DNA of 64,000 nt from Botryotinia globosa (lineage: Eukaryota; Ascomycota; Leotiomycetes; Helotiales; Sclerotiniaceae), in NCBI GenBank assembly GCA_014898425.1, contig RCSZ01000013.1, forward strand, positions 1,116,001 through 1,180,000. Direction: 5' to 3'. Positions 1-11,575 of this stretch are shown in pieces; position 1 is the stretch's first letter; every line of letters begins with the position of its first letter. Made by a program: the position numbers and the translations under genes. Under the pieces are notes generated by a model. It worked only from the letters and a program-made list of their open reading frames with translations. It had not been told where the DNA came from and did no database searches.

Positions 1-266
1 GAATCTATTTTGTAATGATTTCCATCATTACGCTGACCACGATGTTTTCTGACACGCCGCTGAATGTCTTGTATCTTCAGAGATAATTGCTGAGGCCGCA
101 AGGTTGAATACTTTCCTATAATTGTCCATGGCGCTTCGAGCGCAGCGAGCAAAGGGGGTTTAGGGGCTTGCCCCCATTAGTGAATAAAACTGTAAATTCG
201 AAATCTATTTCTATTTCGTAAGATCGTGTCTAAGGGTATATCGGATTGTAACCTCGTGACAAAAGA
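1..266. other. Downstream flank of the PdxT-like gene
   Basis: No open frame with family resemblance is visible. This is probably the 3' untranslated region and flank of the minus-strand glutaminase gene that ends at 267. Confidence 0.5.
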
Positions 267-1267
267 TCATGACGAATTTTGCAAGTCTCTTCTCTTGATA
301 ACATCCTCAACAACCTGTTCCAACCACCACGCGTGAATCCTTGCATCACCTGTCAATTCCGGATGGAAAGATGTTCCAAAAACATTTGCTTGACGAACGG
401 CAACTATATCTCCTGCTTCGCTATTGAGTGATTCTTGAATTTCGGAGTTAGAATGGGTTGTGCGACCGGGAAGTGTGGCGAGGACTTCCACAGGAGCGGA
501 GAGAATAGTATCAGGGTTTGGGATAGACTTTGAGTCGATTGGTAGAGAAGGCGCGATGACTGTGGAGTCTAGTGTAGATTCTGAGGTTTGAGCTCCAGGA
601 ACGTGGGGGAGGAGTTTCTCCACGATAGGGGCTCGGATGAATATTGCAGAGAAGGGTGCTGGCTTCTCTTTGTCTTCTTGAGTAGAAGTAGGATCTAGGT
701 CTGATGAAATCGAGCCAGAAGATGAAAGAAATGGCAAATCTAGATTGGCCGAGAAAGATTCTACTTGTCGACCAAAATGATTACGATTCACTCGGACATC
801 AAGACCACCAATCAATTCCTGACCACCGGCTTTGGTACGGTTTGCAGACTCGGCAAGTAGAATGAGACCTGCACAAGTTCCCCAAGTAGGATAGCGATGA
901 TATCTATAAAGTTGTGAGAATGAATACTGGGCGAAGGGAGAAAAGATATATGGATGACTCACTTGACATAAGCTCTCAAAGGCTCAAGAAGAGCTGATCT
1001 TTGAGCAACAAGTGAAATGGCCGTACTTTCACCACCAGGTATGATGAGTGCATCACATGAATTAAGTTCGACTTCATTTCGTACTTCTATGAATTTATAT
1101 TCAATGGGAAAGCCTCCTTTTGGCGATTTTGATGTGGATTGAAATTTGGTTTTGGATTTAGTGGCGAGGATTTCACTGGCGGAACGAAGACATTGAATAT
1201 GTTCATTGAAAGCACCTTGAAGAGCTAAAACTCCCACGGTGATCTTCAAGTATTGTGAGTTTGCCAT
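267..1267 (-). CDS. SNO1: Pyridoxal 5'-phosphate synthase glutaminase subunit (PdxT/SNO family)
   Basis: This subunit hydrolyses glutamine and channels ammonia to the PdxS/SNZ synthase for de novo vitamin B6 synthesis in the cytosol. Exons are 1267-963 and 903-267, joined across a 59-nt intron with a GTGAGT donor; the product is 313 aa. The N-terminus VGVLALQGAFNEH and IIPGGEST are PdxT signatures. GTCAG carries the nucleophile Cys near residue 112, and FHPEL near the C-terminus supplies the His (about 282) and Glu (about 284) of the triad. It is longer than the bacterial enzyme (about 190-200 aa). Ser/Pro-rich insertions lie around residues 40-50 and between the Cys and His-Glu parts, as I would expect for fungal forms. 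The first true ATG is at 1267; the triplet nine bases upstream is TTG. The next gene is divergent, about 1 kb away. Confidence 0.95.
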
Positions 1268-2299
1268 ATTAAGCAATAATGGCGAAAGAATGCTTGATTG
1301 GGGAAGATATAAATAAAGTGATAGATAGGTATGATATAAAATATATATTCGTCACATGATTTTGATAATATATTCTCGGAACGAAAGGAAATAATGAATG
1401 CCAAGAGAACGATAAACTCAACCGATTGTCGAAGAATATCCTTGTAATTTTACCCCAAAGAATGGGAGCGATTGAAATGACAGCACCTTACTTGAAGTCT
1501 AAGCCTAATAAGGAACTATGGAAAATACAAACACTGATAAAAAGATCTAATTGAATATTCTGGTTTATATTCAATATAAATAAATACTATAGTAGCTTTC
1601 TTTCCAATTAAATCAGTCAATTAAATTCGAAATTCAATTATTAAAATTAAAAGTATTTTATTAAATAATATATATTATTTTGAATATTAAATATAGCTTT
1701 TATAGATTATAAAGATTCTAAAAGTTTTTAAAAGATAATAATCAAAGGCTTATAATGAAACTTTATATTACAAAAAGAAAAAAAAAGCTTCAAATTATTT
1801 TTTCTAATAAAAGAAATATCGAATAATATTTGATTGAGTTTAGTTTTATTAGCGTATTGCTATTTTAATCCCTCCCTAAAGAATTAGATACCTCCAGCTA
1901 GTGAAAGTCACTCGAACAACCTTATTTATCATTTAAACCAATCAAAATTGAATTATGTAATCAATGAAAATTAATCCTCAACCATTTCTTATGCGCTCAA
2001 GGATCTCAAGATTTATTATATTAAGCTTCACTTGTCTTCGTTCTTTCCCCTCCTCCTCAATCTCTTGAACCGGTTCTACAAAATATTATATTGGTTGATT
2101 ATCTTATGTCACTCTACTTCCCTCCTTGAGAGGGTCATGGTCATTTGAACATTTGATTAATTAATCATCCAATCATTAAAAGGAAAAGGATTTATTAATT
2201 TGTGCAAGATTAGCATAAACAAGTCGAAGCTCTCAGTCATATTTATTGACATCTACCTACCTAGGTATTCTAGGTACATAACCTTATCTAACTCTCAAG
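1268..2299. other. Divergent intergenic region, strongly AT-rich between about 1540 and 1870
   Basis: The region separates the PdxT-like gene (minus) from the acyltransferase gene (plus), so it must hold both promoters. Positions 1540-1870 are very AT-rich with poly-A/T runs and no coding signal. No TATA box or operator can be assigned with confidence. Confidence 0.5.
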
Positions 2300-3280
2300 A
2301 TGTTCGCTCTTCTTTCTTACGCTACAAATCTTTCGATAATCTATACCATCCTCACTCTATCTCTCTACATGCTCTCTCCTATGGTTCCTCTCGCGGGTTT
2401 CTTCGCTCGTCTCCTCGCCGGTTACATTTCCCTCGTCCTTTGCGCTTGTTATGGAGTTTTCATATCTATTCTCCTACGTCTCGTAGGAAATTATCGCATA
2501 TCGCAATGGACCGTCGCTCGCGCATTCAAATGGACAATGTGGTTAACTACCGGCGTAACATTTGTCGTCGAAGATCCGAACAATTATCTCGGTACAACAC
2601 GTCCCGCAGTCTTGATAGGAAATCATCAAACCGAACTCGATGTACTCATGTTGGGCTGTGTATTCCCTCGATACTGTTCCGTTACCGCGAAAAAGAGTTT
2701 GAAGAATGTGCCGTTCCTGGGCTGGTTTATGAGTTTGAGTGGAACGGTATTTATTGATCGGGGTAATGCGAAAGATGCGCGACAGGCTATGGCGGGTGCA
2801 GCAAAGGAAATCAGGGAGGAAAAACAAAATGTTTACATGTTTCCGGAGGGAACGAGAAGTTATGCAAAGGATCCAACTTTGTTGCCTTTTAAGAAAGGAG
2901 CTTTTCATTTGGCGGTTCAAGCGGGTGCGCCGATTATACCGGTCGTGGTCGCTTGTTACAGTAATGTTTTGCATGTCCAGAGCTGGCACTTCAAATCGGG
3001 GAGGATACCGGTTAAAGGTATGCTTTCTAGTTTTTATTCGAGGTTTTAGACAGGAAGCTAATTGGGATAAATTGCAGTTCTGAAACCAATCGAGACGAAA
3101 AATCTCACTTCTGCGGACGTTGAAGATTTGGCGAGAGATACACGGGACTTGATGTTGAGGGAGTTGGTAGCTTTGACTTCAAAGACAGAGGGAAAGCCGA
3201 TAGCTATGCCGGTACAAAATGCGGATGGAGTTGTGAAAGCTAGTGGAAGGGAGCCTCAAGTGGAACATCATATACTATGA
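2300..3280 (+). CDS. SLC1: 1-acyl-sn-glycerol-3-phosphate acyltransferase (SLC1/PlsC family)
   Basis: The enzyme transfers an acyl group from acyl-CoA to lysophosphatidic acid, giving phosphatidic acid for membrane and storage lipid synthesis, normally at the ER or lipid droplets. Exons are 2300-3017 and 3078-3280, with a 60-nt intron (GTATGC donor, TTGCAG acceptor); the product is 306 aa. Two hydrophobic segments span about residues 1-60. The catalytic NHX4D box is NHQTELD (His109, Asp114), and the substrate motif FPEGTRS lies at 181-187. A further hydrophobic stretch, APIIPVVVACY, follows. The second exon ends in a charged tail that stops at TGA 3278-3280. Length matches yeast Slc1 (about 300 aa). 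The ATG at 2300 is the first in frame before the first membrane segment. Confidence 0.95.
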
Positions 3281-5808
3281 GGACCTATATGCTGTGAAGG
3301 AAGTGGCCGATCCTTAAAGGTAGATGGATATTTGCAGGACAGGGTAGATTCCCGTATGGAAGAGAGATGGCACAAGAGAAATGGGTGGGTTGTACGGAAC
3401 CGGAACACAAAAGGAAAGACGAAGAGTCGAAACAAATCATGGAACATGAGATATGATATTCAGCACGCGAAAAGATTTTCTCTTGCATGAGTTTGGAGTA
3501 CATGGGCATGGAATATCAATGCGAATGCGAATGCGAATGCGAAGATTTGAAATTTAGATATTGGTAGATACCCGGTAGAATTGGAATTTGATCTGAAGGA
3601 CAAAATGGATATCGTTGTGAAATTTTATACTGCATTGGAATTGGGATGATGCGTTGCCTAGAGCTTATGTTTAAATTCAAGCGGGAGTTTTAGTTTGATG
3701 TCCAACATCCAAAGTGACCACTCCGCTCTCTCGTTATTTTTCCACCCCATAGAATTTTTTTCCTGTTCTTCCGTTTACCTTTGTTGTCTCTCATCCTCAT
3801 TTGACGTTTCTTGCTGCGCCTGAGATCCGTTTCTCTTCTTGGATGATTTCCAAATATAGACTGCTATTCCGCATTCTTTGCTGGATACTAGGTGGTTTAC
3901 TCGGTTTGAACAAGGTAATTCGTCTGAGATAGATTAGTGGTTCTGTATATGAGGGCTAGATTGTCATTTTAACTTGGGATCCGAGTCGGGGATCGGAGAT
4001 GGAGGGAGGTGAGGGAGGGAGAGGAAAACGAAAAAAAGGTAGAGGGTATGGGGGAGAAGAAGGCAGAATACTGATGGTGTGAAATGGCAGGGAAACCAGG
4101 ATTGAGGTGAGAACGACTCGGGAATTCCATAGACTGAAGGTTTTGCCTGAGATTTTGATGCAAGTTTGGAGATTGGCTGTTCCCTTGCGGTAGATCTACT
4201 GTTGAAGTCGAATTCGAATTCGAATCTGAGCGTGCTGTTGGTGTAGATGAAGAGAGGTGAAGTTATGGGGATTATTGCCTAGGAGGAATCATAAACATAT
4301 GGGATTCCAAAATATCATAGATGTGAAGGAGAGAGAGTATGCTGAGCAGCAAGTTTGATATACAATGAAAGAACGTGACCTGCTCCCATAATCATAATAT
4401 GCCCAGGTGACTCTATTAACCTAACCTTGCAAAGGGTGAACTTCGGGAGTCGGGGCTTGTTAATGCCGATACAGCATCTCTTCCCATTTATTAATTTTCT
4501 CCCTTCCATCAACTTTACACATGTAGAATCATAGACCACCTTTTACAGAAACAGGTCTTTGAGATACAAAAGTTGTTATTCTGGTGTCTGATTATGCTCT
4601 TTCATCAAGTGTCAGGACCTCAGGTTTGAAGATGAGTTTTTGTTCACTCCTGACTTGGAGATGGATTGTTTGATGCTTTGTTTGAAGGATTGCTTCATTT
4701 TATGAAGTGGAGCGATTACTTGAGGCAGTAACTGCTAGGTACCTGTACTACTTATACTTATAGGAGATAACTCATCGCGCCAACATTCAACACTTCGAAA
4801 TAAATACCATGGATACTATCAAAGATGTGGTATCATGCAAAGCCACTTGGCCTTGCAAAGAAACACCGAAGCAAATGCCGACGAAGGATTCGGGATACAA
4901 GTGTTCTGGCTAGCGACTCTTGCTTTGGAGAGTCAACTAGTGGAGTGGAAGCTGAGAGGTGGAAAGAAGGAGGGGATTTTCTCGATTAGTGTTTGAGAAC
5001 TGCGCTCCCTGCTCCGCTCCACTCGCGGGTTATGTTGGGCCCTTGGCTTGTTTCACGCGCACTTGCAGTGTATGCTGCGGGGAAGAAAACACGAGGGGCT
5101 GCTAGCGCACTGCCAGATATCTTTTATGGGATTTTTGGACGTTTCAAATTTGACGGTGGAGGATGGGCTGCGGAAATGGTTGTGTGGTAATTACATGTGG
5201 GATCGCCAGAGACTACTCAGCGTCACCATCACTACTGCTACCAAGAGGTTTTCTTTCAAGGTTGTCAAGATACAAGGCATTGAAAATCTAGACTGCCTGT
5301 CAAAAGTATCTTTTCCCATCAGAGATCTTGATTTAACACCAAGGTAGACTTATCCCGAACTCTTACGCTGTCGCGGCATATCTTCCAGGCTTGCGAGTCT
5401 TGTCTTCAGAACAAGCTGTTCAAACAAACTCATTGGGTATCTAAGATGAAGCCAAAGGACGATGTATAGACTCTCTTTCCCTCTGTTTATATATATGTAT
5501 ATATAAAAGTTCTGAGTATACTTAATACGCTCTACGAACTCGTCCCTGGAAAGTTTGCTAGATCCGGGAATTGATGGGTCTAAGGAACTATAATCATCGT
5601 GCAACTTACATCAGACTTCGATGCTTTAAGGTTGTACTTATGTTTATTGATTCTGTGGAAAGTAGCCACGAGTTTGCACCAGAAGTTATGGATGAGGAGG
5701 TATTATGTTTACATTATTTCTTGTTGAATATCAAGTATTTTCCTCCAACTCAAGGCATTAATTAGTGATACTTGGTATACTAGCAGCCATCTTACATTGA
5801 AACTCTTC
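3281..5808. other. Gene-poor interval with no supported coding gene
   Basis: Short open frames exist on both strands, but none shows family motifs, splice-joined continuity or protein-like composition. A (GCGAAT)n run lies at 3518-3542 and a small GAATTC repeat at about 4208-4226. A 34-codon ORF at 4809-4913 has a good start context but nothing else to support it. Confidence 0.5.
3518..3542. repeat. (GCGAAT)n hexanucleotide microsatellite
   Basis: About four head-to-tail copies of GCGAAT downstream of the acyltransferase gene. Confidence 0.85.
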
Positions 5809-7670
5809 TCAAAATAGCCAACACATTTTCTCCAAATTCTCCAGTGCAGATATACCTTGTGGATGTTGGTATTCTCTTACAATAATATCCTCCTTGGCAA
5901 CCAATTTACCCTCGTGTGAATTCCTTTTTTCCTCAAGATACTTGGCAAGTTCTTCCCAAAAAAGTTCGCATTCTCCTAATCCCTCAAGAGCCACGGTTCT
6001 AGGCAGTAAAAACCGGTCGTCTATGGGGCAGGCACTTGTGAAGACCAGCCTGTCAAGTTTTTCAAATCTGCTCAAGAAGCTGTCCTTATACAGATGCGGG
6101 AGAAACCATGAAATATTCGACGTTACAACTGGCCAGCTTGTAACGACATCTCGCACGTCTAAAAATCTAACACCTCTTAAACCGACACCTTTCAAGGCAC
6201 CTTTCTTTTTAAGTGCTTTGTCAACTTTGTCATACCAGTCGTTGCGAACCATTTCTGAATCAAATGCTTCTATGAAGTCGTAAGTGATACACAGCGTATC
6301 TACTTCTGGGTTAAAGCAGAATGGCTTTGTGTATACAGCCCTAATACCTTCTCGATGTCGATCAACTATAGTGTAGTGCTCCATCGCTATTTGACGACTC
6401 AATTTGCAGACAGCCAATGCTATTGGTAGAGCAACATCTCGATCGATTGCTCCTATTATAGCTGGGTACATGGTACAATCTACAGATACCCCTCGACCAA
6501 CAGGAAACGAATATTCCCAGACCATTATTTGAAGTTCGGGAGGGAGCTCGGAGAAATACTTAAAAGTGCCACACTTATCAGGTAGATGGCGACCAGGCGA
6601 ATAGTGGTCAGATACTTGAGTTAAAAATGCCTTGGTATTATATTCGAGCGCAAAGAACTCGTTCTGACATTCAGGAAGTCCTTCGATATGCTCCCATTCT
6701 TGTTCCGTAGCAATTTGGTTCGAGTGGTGATTATCTTCGAAGCCGTCTGTATTGCCGAACTGAGAGAATCTTCGATCGGGAGCACAGGGCTCGCATCCAT
6801 TCAGCATAGGGTATGTTGCAAATTTTGAGTCATCTGCGGTCTCGTCAGTACTTTATTGGAACGTTGGGAGTAGTACAGTTATTTACCACCAAAATACACC
6901 CCTATATTTCCATTCGAACCTAGATCATCTTGTACATCTGCTTGTCCAGAACCAAAATCGAAGACACCACTATCATGCGGCACATAATCAGGTTTGGATA
7001 CCGTAAGGAGATCATATTGATCGAACGGGGGGTTCAAGGGTGCTGCGTTTTCCGTGGTGCACGACTGGCCATTGATAGTGGAAGGTATCTGCAGCGGTGG
7101 GCTTAAAGTAGCTGATTGACTTCGTGCCACTTTAGGATCTAGGTACGATGGACTTCCTCCTTGGTTATTGAAGGCAATTCGAGGCGAACCTGTGTTAAGT
7201 GGTGGATTGGCATGTGGAGAACCTGGTGATGCGAACGTTGGAAATGCGTAGCCATCTGTGCCGTTGTTAGTACTCTTTCGGGATATTGTGTTTACATTTC
7301 TTTATACCTGTATTGCCATTAGCAAAGCCGAGGCTATTACTAAAACGCGGTATTTGGTTGACGCAGGGCGTGGTCAGTTGGTGAGTTTGATTGAATTGGA
7401 ACTTAGAAGGTGTTGTATCGCCGGGTTGAAGTTGATTATATTCTTCCGCCGTCGATCCCTTCGGAAGTTCATTCGGAAGGTAGTAAGATGTCAAATTTTG
7501 TTGTTGAAGACCATCTATTACGTTAGCAAGTTTTGTATATTGTCACTCTATAAGTTGTTCAACTTACCAACTGCTGTTGATCGGCCAAACTCATCATCAG
7601 CTATTTCCATACCAGGCGTTGTTGAGTTCTGATTATCAGATGGCCATGATGGTGCGCTGAATCCGTCCAT
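5809..7670 (-). CDS. 2EXR domain-containing protein
   Basis: Exons are 7670-7568, 7514-7308, 7255-6887 and 6833-5809; the product is 567 aa and all junctions keep frame. The last intron is 50 nt with a TACTGAC branch site. The N-terminal 300 residues are low-complexity, Ser/Pro/Asn-rich and probably disordered. The C-terminal part opens with FKYFSELPPELQIMVWEY near residue 320, the signature of the fungal 2EXR domain (an F-box-like Leu/Pro-rich start followed by a conserved Trp-Glu). The function of 2EXR proteins is not established. It lies on the same strand as the repeat-rich gene at 8709-11575, about 1 kb away, with no sign of a shared transcript. I am confident of the domain and less so of the first exon. 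Confidence 0.85.
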
Positions 7671-8708
7671 CTTGTTGTCAACTCATTCCTATGTTGTATG
7701 AAGAAATTTAAATGGAAACGTTGTTGTATTTTTCGATTTGGTTATTAGAAAGTATTTGTGTTGGAGGAATTTCCCGAGAGACTTTGTTTACGCGGGGTGT
7801 CATATGATGATAGAATAATAGAGCTCAGGGTGAATATTAGATTTTGTGAGCTAGCTGAATTCTAATTTCGTTTGTATTTTGGTTATTCGTTATTGACTAT
7901 ACAGGGGCCAGTGAAGAGAAATGGGATATCATTGGCTGTAAGATCTATTTCAATGACTGTGTGAAGTCAGAGCTTGTAAGTGCAAGATTGTGTTATCTCA
8001 CTGCGTTTCAACGAGCATTTGAATCATGTATTTCAGTCTACAGTCTCTTACAGAAGAATTCTTGTTGTAATAAGAGCCTATAGTAGTTTGCTTCAAAGTC
8101 CGATTTAGCAGAATGGCTTCAGAGTTTCAAAAGATTATATGCACATCATTATTGGCGTGAGCACAAAATTTTGCACGCATTTATGAAATTGAAGACTCTT
8201 AATGGTCTATTCGTAAACTAGACTATGAAAACCTAATGACAAAGTGATTGCCTCGATTGCTTCTTCCCCCAATTGCCATATCTGCTTTGTTCACTGGGCT
8301 TTGAGACTGGCAGCGGCTTGTAGAATGAGGCATATCCGGCGCCACTTCATTAACCATAATGAATTCCTTTCCTTGCACGTTCTTTCTCTCTGAATACAAA
8401 GTTCTCCTCCTGAAAAAACGCAACTCCGCCTAACTCCGTTGTGTTGTCCAAATGACCCCAATTGTATACCACGAGAAGCGCCTCTTTTCTTCATCGAAAG
8501 GATGATATTTCCTAGAACTATGCAAAATGTCAGTCAACGGACCTTGTTTTCAGAGAGTCCAGCCAATCAAGAGTTTGTGGTAAAGCCTATTGAAGTAATT
8601 CTCCTAGATGGCGAGGACGCCATGTAGACCAAGGCAGAGAGATCTTGATTGAGTATATATCTCCCCTATAGTTACCGGAGAACTGTGAAAATGATACATA
8701 CTCTCAGT
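7671..8708. other. Intergenic, no gene seen
   Basis: This is probably the promoter of the 2EXR gene plus the 3' flank of the repeat-rich gene. The small antisense frames around 8220-8630 look random. Confidence 0.45.
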
Positions 8709-11575
8709 CTACGATTCAACACTGGTCTCCGATTCATCCTGTGCTTCAATCGCCTGAGACTTTGAGTTCTCAGGATTATTCTGTGCTTCAGCAGCCTGCG
8801 ATGCCGACTCCTCCAACAATTGAGAAGCGCTGTTGGCGATTGCAGACTGTAACTTCTGCGTCTTCGCTGGCTTTTTACGACGAATCGACTTATTGACTCG
8901 GTTTGCGTCCTGCGGAGGGTCCTTTCGAGTATCGGATTTATCGTTTCTGGCGGGGTGTTCTGAGATGGTTAGAAACCTTCACTTCTATCATCTAAAGAGG
9001 GATTGCAACTTACTGAACTGATTGCGAGTCTGAGGAGCTTCCATCTGTGCTTGATGCATACTGGGTGCCAATGTGCCTGGTATATTTGGTGGGAAGATCC
9101 TAGCGGATCGAGTACCGGCTTCTCCGGAGTCGAGGGCTGCTTCTGTTTCCTCAACATTCGAGGTAGCCGTCGGATTCCTATCAAGCTGGAGTGGTTGCCT
9201 AGAACTAGTGTCTTGTGGAAAGAAAGGGCCAGAATTGATTGTGTTGGATGGTTGAGGAGCATCTAGAAACAAGTCAAAAAGCTGCGCAAGTGGTGCAACA
9301 GTACTCAGCTTACCAAACTGGATTTGATCCTCTGAAGTATCCATTTGATCACCACCTGAAGTGGGCATTTCGCCTTGATTGCTTTGGTCTATATGTTGGT
9401 TTGGTGGCATATTGTCTGGAGCATCAGCCATATATAAGTCTTGTTCTTGCTGAGCTATTTGCTGGTTTGGTGGCATATTGTCTGGAACATTCGGGACAGC
9501 TAAGTCTTGTTCGTGCTGGACTATATGCTGGTTTGGTGGCATATTGTCTGGAGCATCAGCCATATATAAGTCTTGTTCTTGCTGAGCTATTTGCTGGTTT
9601 GGTGGCATATTGTCTGGAACATTCGGGACAGCTAAGTCTTGTTCGCTGTGGACTACATGCTGGTTTGGTAGCATATTGTCTTCATCGTTGGCAACTTCAT
9701 ACTGATTTGATGGCGTATCGCCTGGAGCATTAGGGCCACCCAAGCCTTGATTGTTGAAGACCTCATTCTGGTTTGGTGGCATATTGTCTGGAATATCAGG
9801 GACATCAAAGCCTTGTTCGTTCTGGACTACATGCTGGCCTGATGATATATTACCTGGAGCATTAGGCATGCTCAAGCCCATACCTACTGCTCCTGGAGCT
9901 CTCTGACCACTAACAGAACCGGAAGGTGTATGAGGTACTGCCATGTTCTGGGAAGGTGTAGTGAGAGAGTGAGTAGGTGTCGTGAAAACGTCATCAGACT
10001 CATCCACATAATGTACTTGCTGAGGAGATGCGTTAGGCTGAGGATTGTGTGGCGGATGTTCGATACTTTCCAGGATGTTCTGTTGGGGAGCTGTACCAGG
10101 AAGATGATCGGCTGGCATGTTGTCTCCGGAGCTTTGGACGGCTTGCTGTGTCGAATCTATATTATAATTGTTTAACATATGGTCGTTCTGTTGGACCTCT
10201 GGGTATTGGGGATTATTCCCGAAAATGTCATTCTGTTGGAACTCCTGGTACTGGGGATTATTCTCAAAAAAGTCGTTCTGTTGGAACTCCTGGTACTGGG
10301 GATTATTCTCAAAAACGACGTTCTGTTGGAACTCCTGGTACTGGGGGTTATTCTCAAAAACGACGTTCTGTTGGAACTCCTGGTACTGGGGATTATTCTC
10401 AAAATCGTCGTTCTGTTGGACCTCTGGGTACTGGGGGTTATTCTCAAAAACGACGTTCTGTTGGACCTCTGGGTACTGGGGGTTATTCTCAAAAACGACG
10501 TTCTGTTGGACCTCTGGGTACTGGGGATTATTCCCGAAAACGTCGTTTTGGTAATCGATATGGTATGTAGAAGCTGGGTTGTTCTCCGGAACTTGACCAT
10601 GCATTCCTCCTTGATAGTTATTCATTGGATTCATCATACCTGTAGCCATATTGAACTGACGAGCTCTCTGACGTAGGGGTTGGCAGGAATGGTCAGCCAT
10701 GCTTGCAATTATCGTTGTATGTCTGTTCATATGGGCGGAATAATCGTTCATAATATTCATCATACCTGTAGCGGTATCTGCTTGATAAGCTCTCTGATCC
10801 GGGGGTTGTAAACCGCCCGATCCCGGTTGGAAGGAGTAGTTATTCATAGTATTCATCATACCTGTAGCGGTATCTGCTTGATAAGCTCTCTGATCAAGGG
10901 TTCGGAATTCAGCGTAAGGTGAATCCGGGAAAACATTCAGTAAAGCGTTATTTTGGTTGTCTATTATATCATTATCAGCAAGCTCTGAAGATGTAGGAGA
11001 GGTATTCATCTTACGATACTGAAGTAGTGTCAAGTTAGGTGCATCTTCTACATTATTATTTCCAGCAGGAATAGCTGCGTGTGCATGATCTCCCGAGTTC
11101 GGGATCGGTGATAACTCGTACATGTTGCCGAGAAGATGCTCGTTACGCTGCTGAATTTGACCAACCAAGTTGTGGTGGGTAGTCATTTGACCTAGTAGGG
11201 CATTGGAAGCATTCGCAGCTTCTGGGTTTGGTTGTTGGTTATTGGCTGCTTTGTTGGTTAGCATGTATTGTGTTTATGCTATGAACGTATCATCTCACCA
11301 GTGAAACCTGCACCGGTCTGCGCATCGTCTGGGTTCAATGTAGCAGCAAACACATTTTGTGGGGCGCCTGGACGAGAGCCAATTGAGGGACTTCTTAAAT
11401 CTACTCCGTGCAGGTCATATGGATTTCCAGAAGGTGGACTATCTGGTAAATTGTTGGATGGTGAAATGGGTTGATTGAACTCGCCGATACCCTCGATCCA
11501 GCGATGAATGCGATCTGGGGACCTAATCCGAAGGCGGGAGTCTTGTGGCTGTGGTTCTTCGGGTGGGAAACTCAT
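8709..11575 (-). CDS. Asn/Gln/Pro-rich tandem-repeat protein, function unknown
   Basis: Exons are 11575-11299, 11245-9014 and 8959-8709. The 53-nt first intron has a GCTAAC branch and CAG acceptor, the second a GTAAGT donor; the product is 919 aa. I do not recognise a catalytic domain. The protein is low-complexity and rich in N, Q, P and M. It has about eight copies of a 15-residue unit (FENNPQYPEVQQN plus two residues, encoded at about 10180-10560). About eight copies of a 22-residue unit based on DNMPPNQHIVQ with EQDL are encoded at about 9390-9850. The unit RAYQADTATGMMN recurs at about 10745-10905. The C-terminal exon is Lys/Arg-rich (IRRKKPAKTQK) and then Ala/Gln/Glu-rich. Repeats are multiples of three and preserve frame. 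No signal peptide is seen. A scaffold or prion-like assembly role is possible but only inferred. Confidence 0.8.
9390..9850 (-). repeat. 66-bp coding tandem repeat with 132-bp higher-order periodicity
   Basis: Units of 66 bp encode 22 residues each. Two different neighbouring units form a 132-bp pair, and the pairs starting near 9399 and 9531 are almost identical. This points to recent duplication of a two-unit block inside the reading frame. Confidence 0.9.
10170..10560 (-). repeat. 45-bp coding tandem repeat, about eight to nine copies
   Basis: The 45-bp unit encodes 15 residues, with two alternating variants (PQYPEV and PQYQEF). Because 45 is divisible by three, several unused frames also stay open across the array. 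Confidence 0.93.

Noticed and set aside
4809..4913. 34-codon plus-strand ORF with ATGG start context and three Cys
   Set aside because: Too short, no signal peptide and no motif; expected by chance.
10168..10676. Trp/Cys/Phe-rich and Val/Leu-rich plus-strand frames across the 45-bp array
   Set aside because: They are antisense or shifted readings of the coding tandem repeat. The minus-strand frame is supported by introns on both sides.
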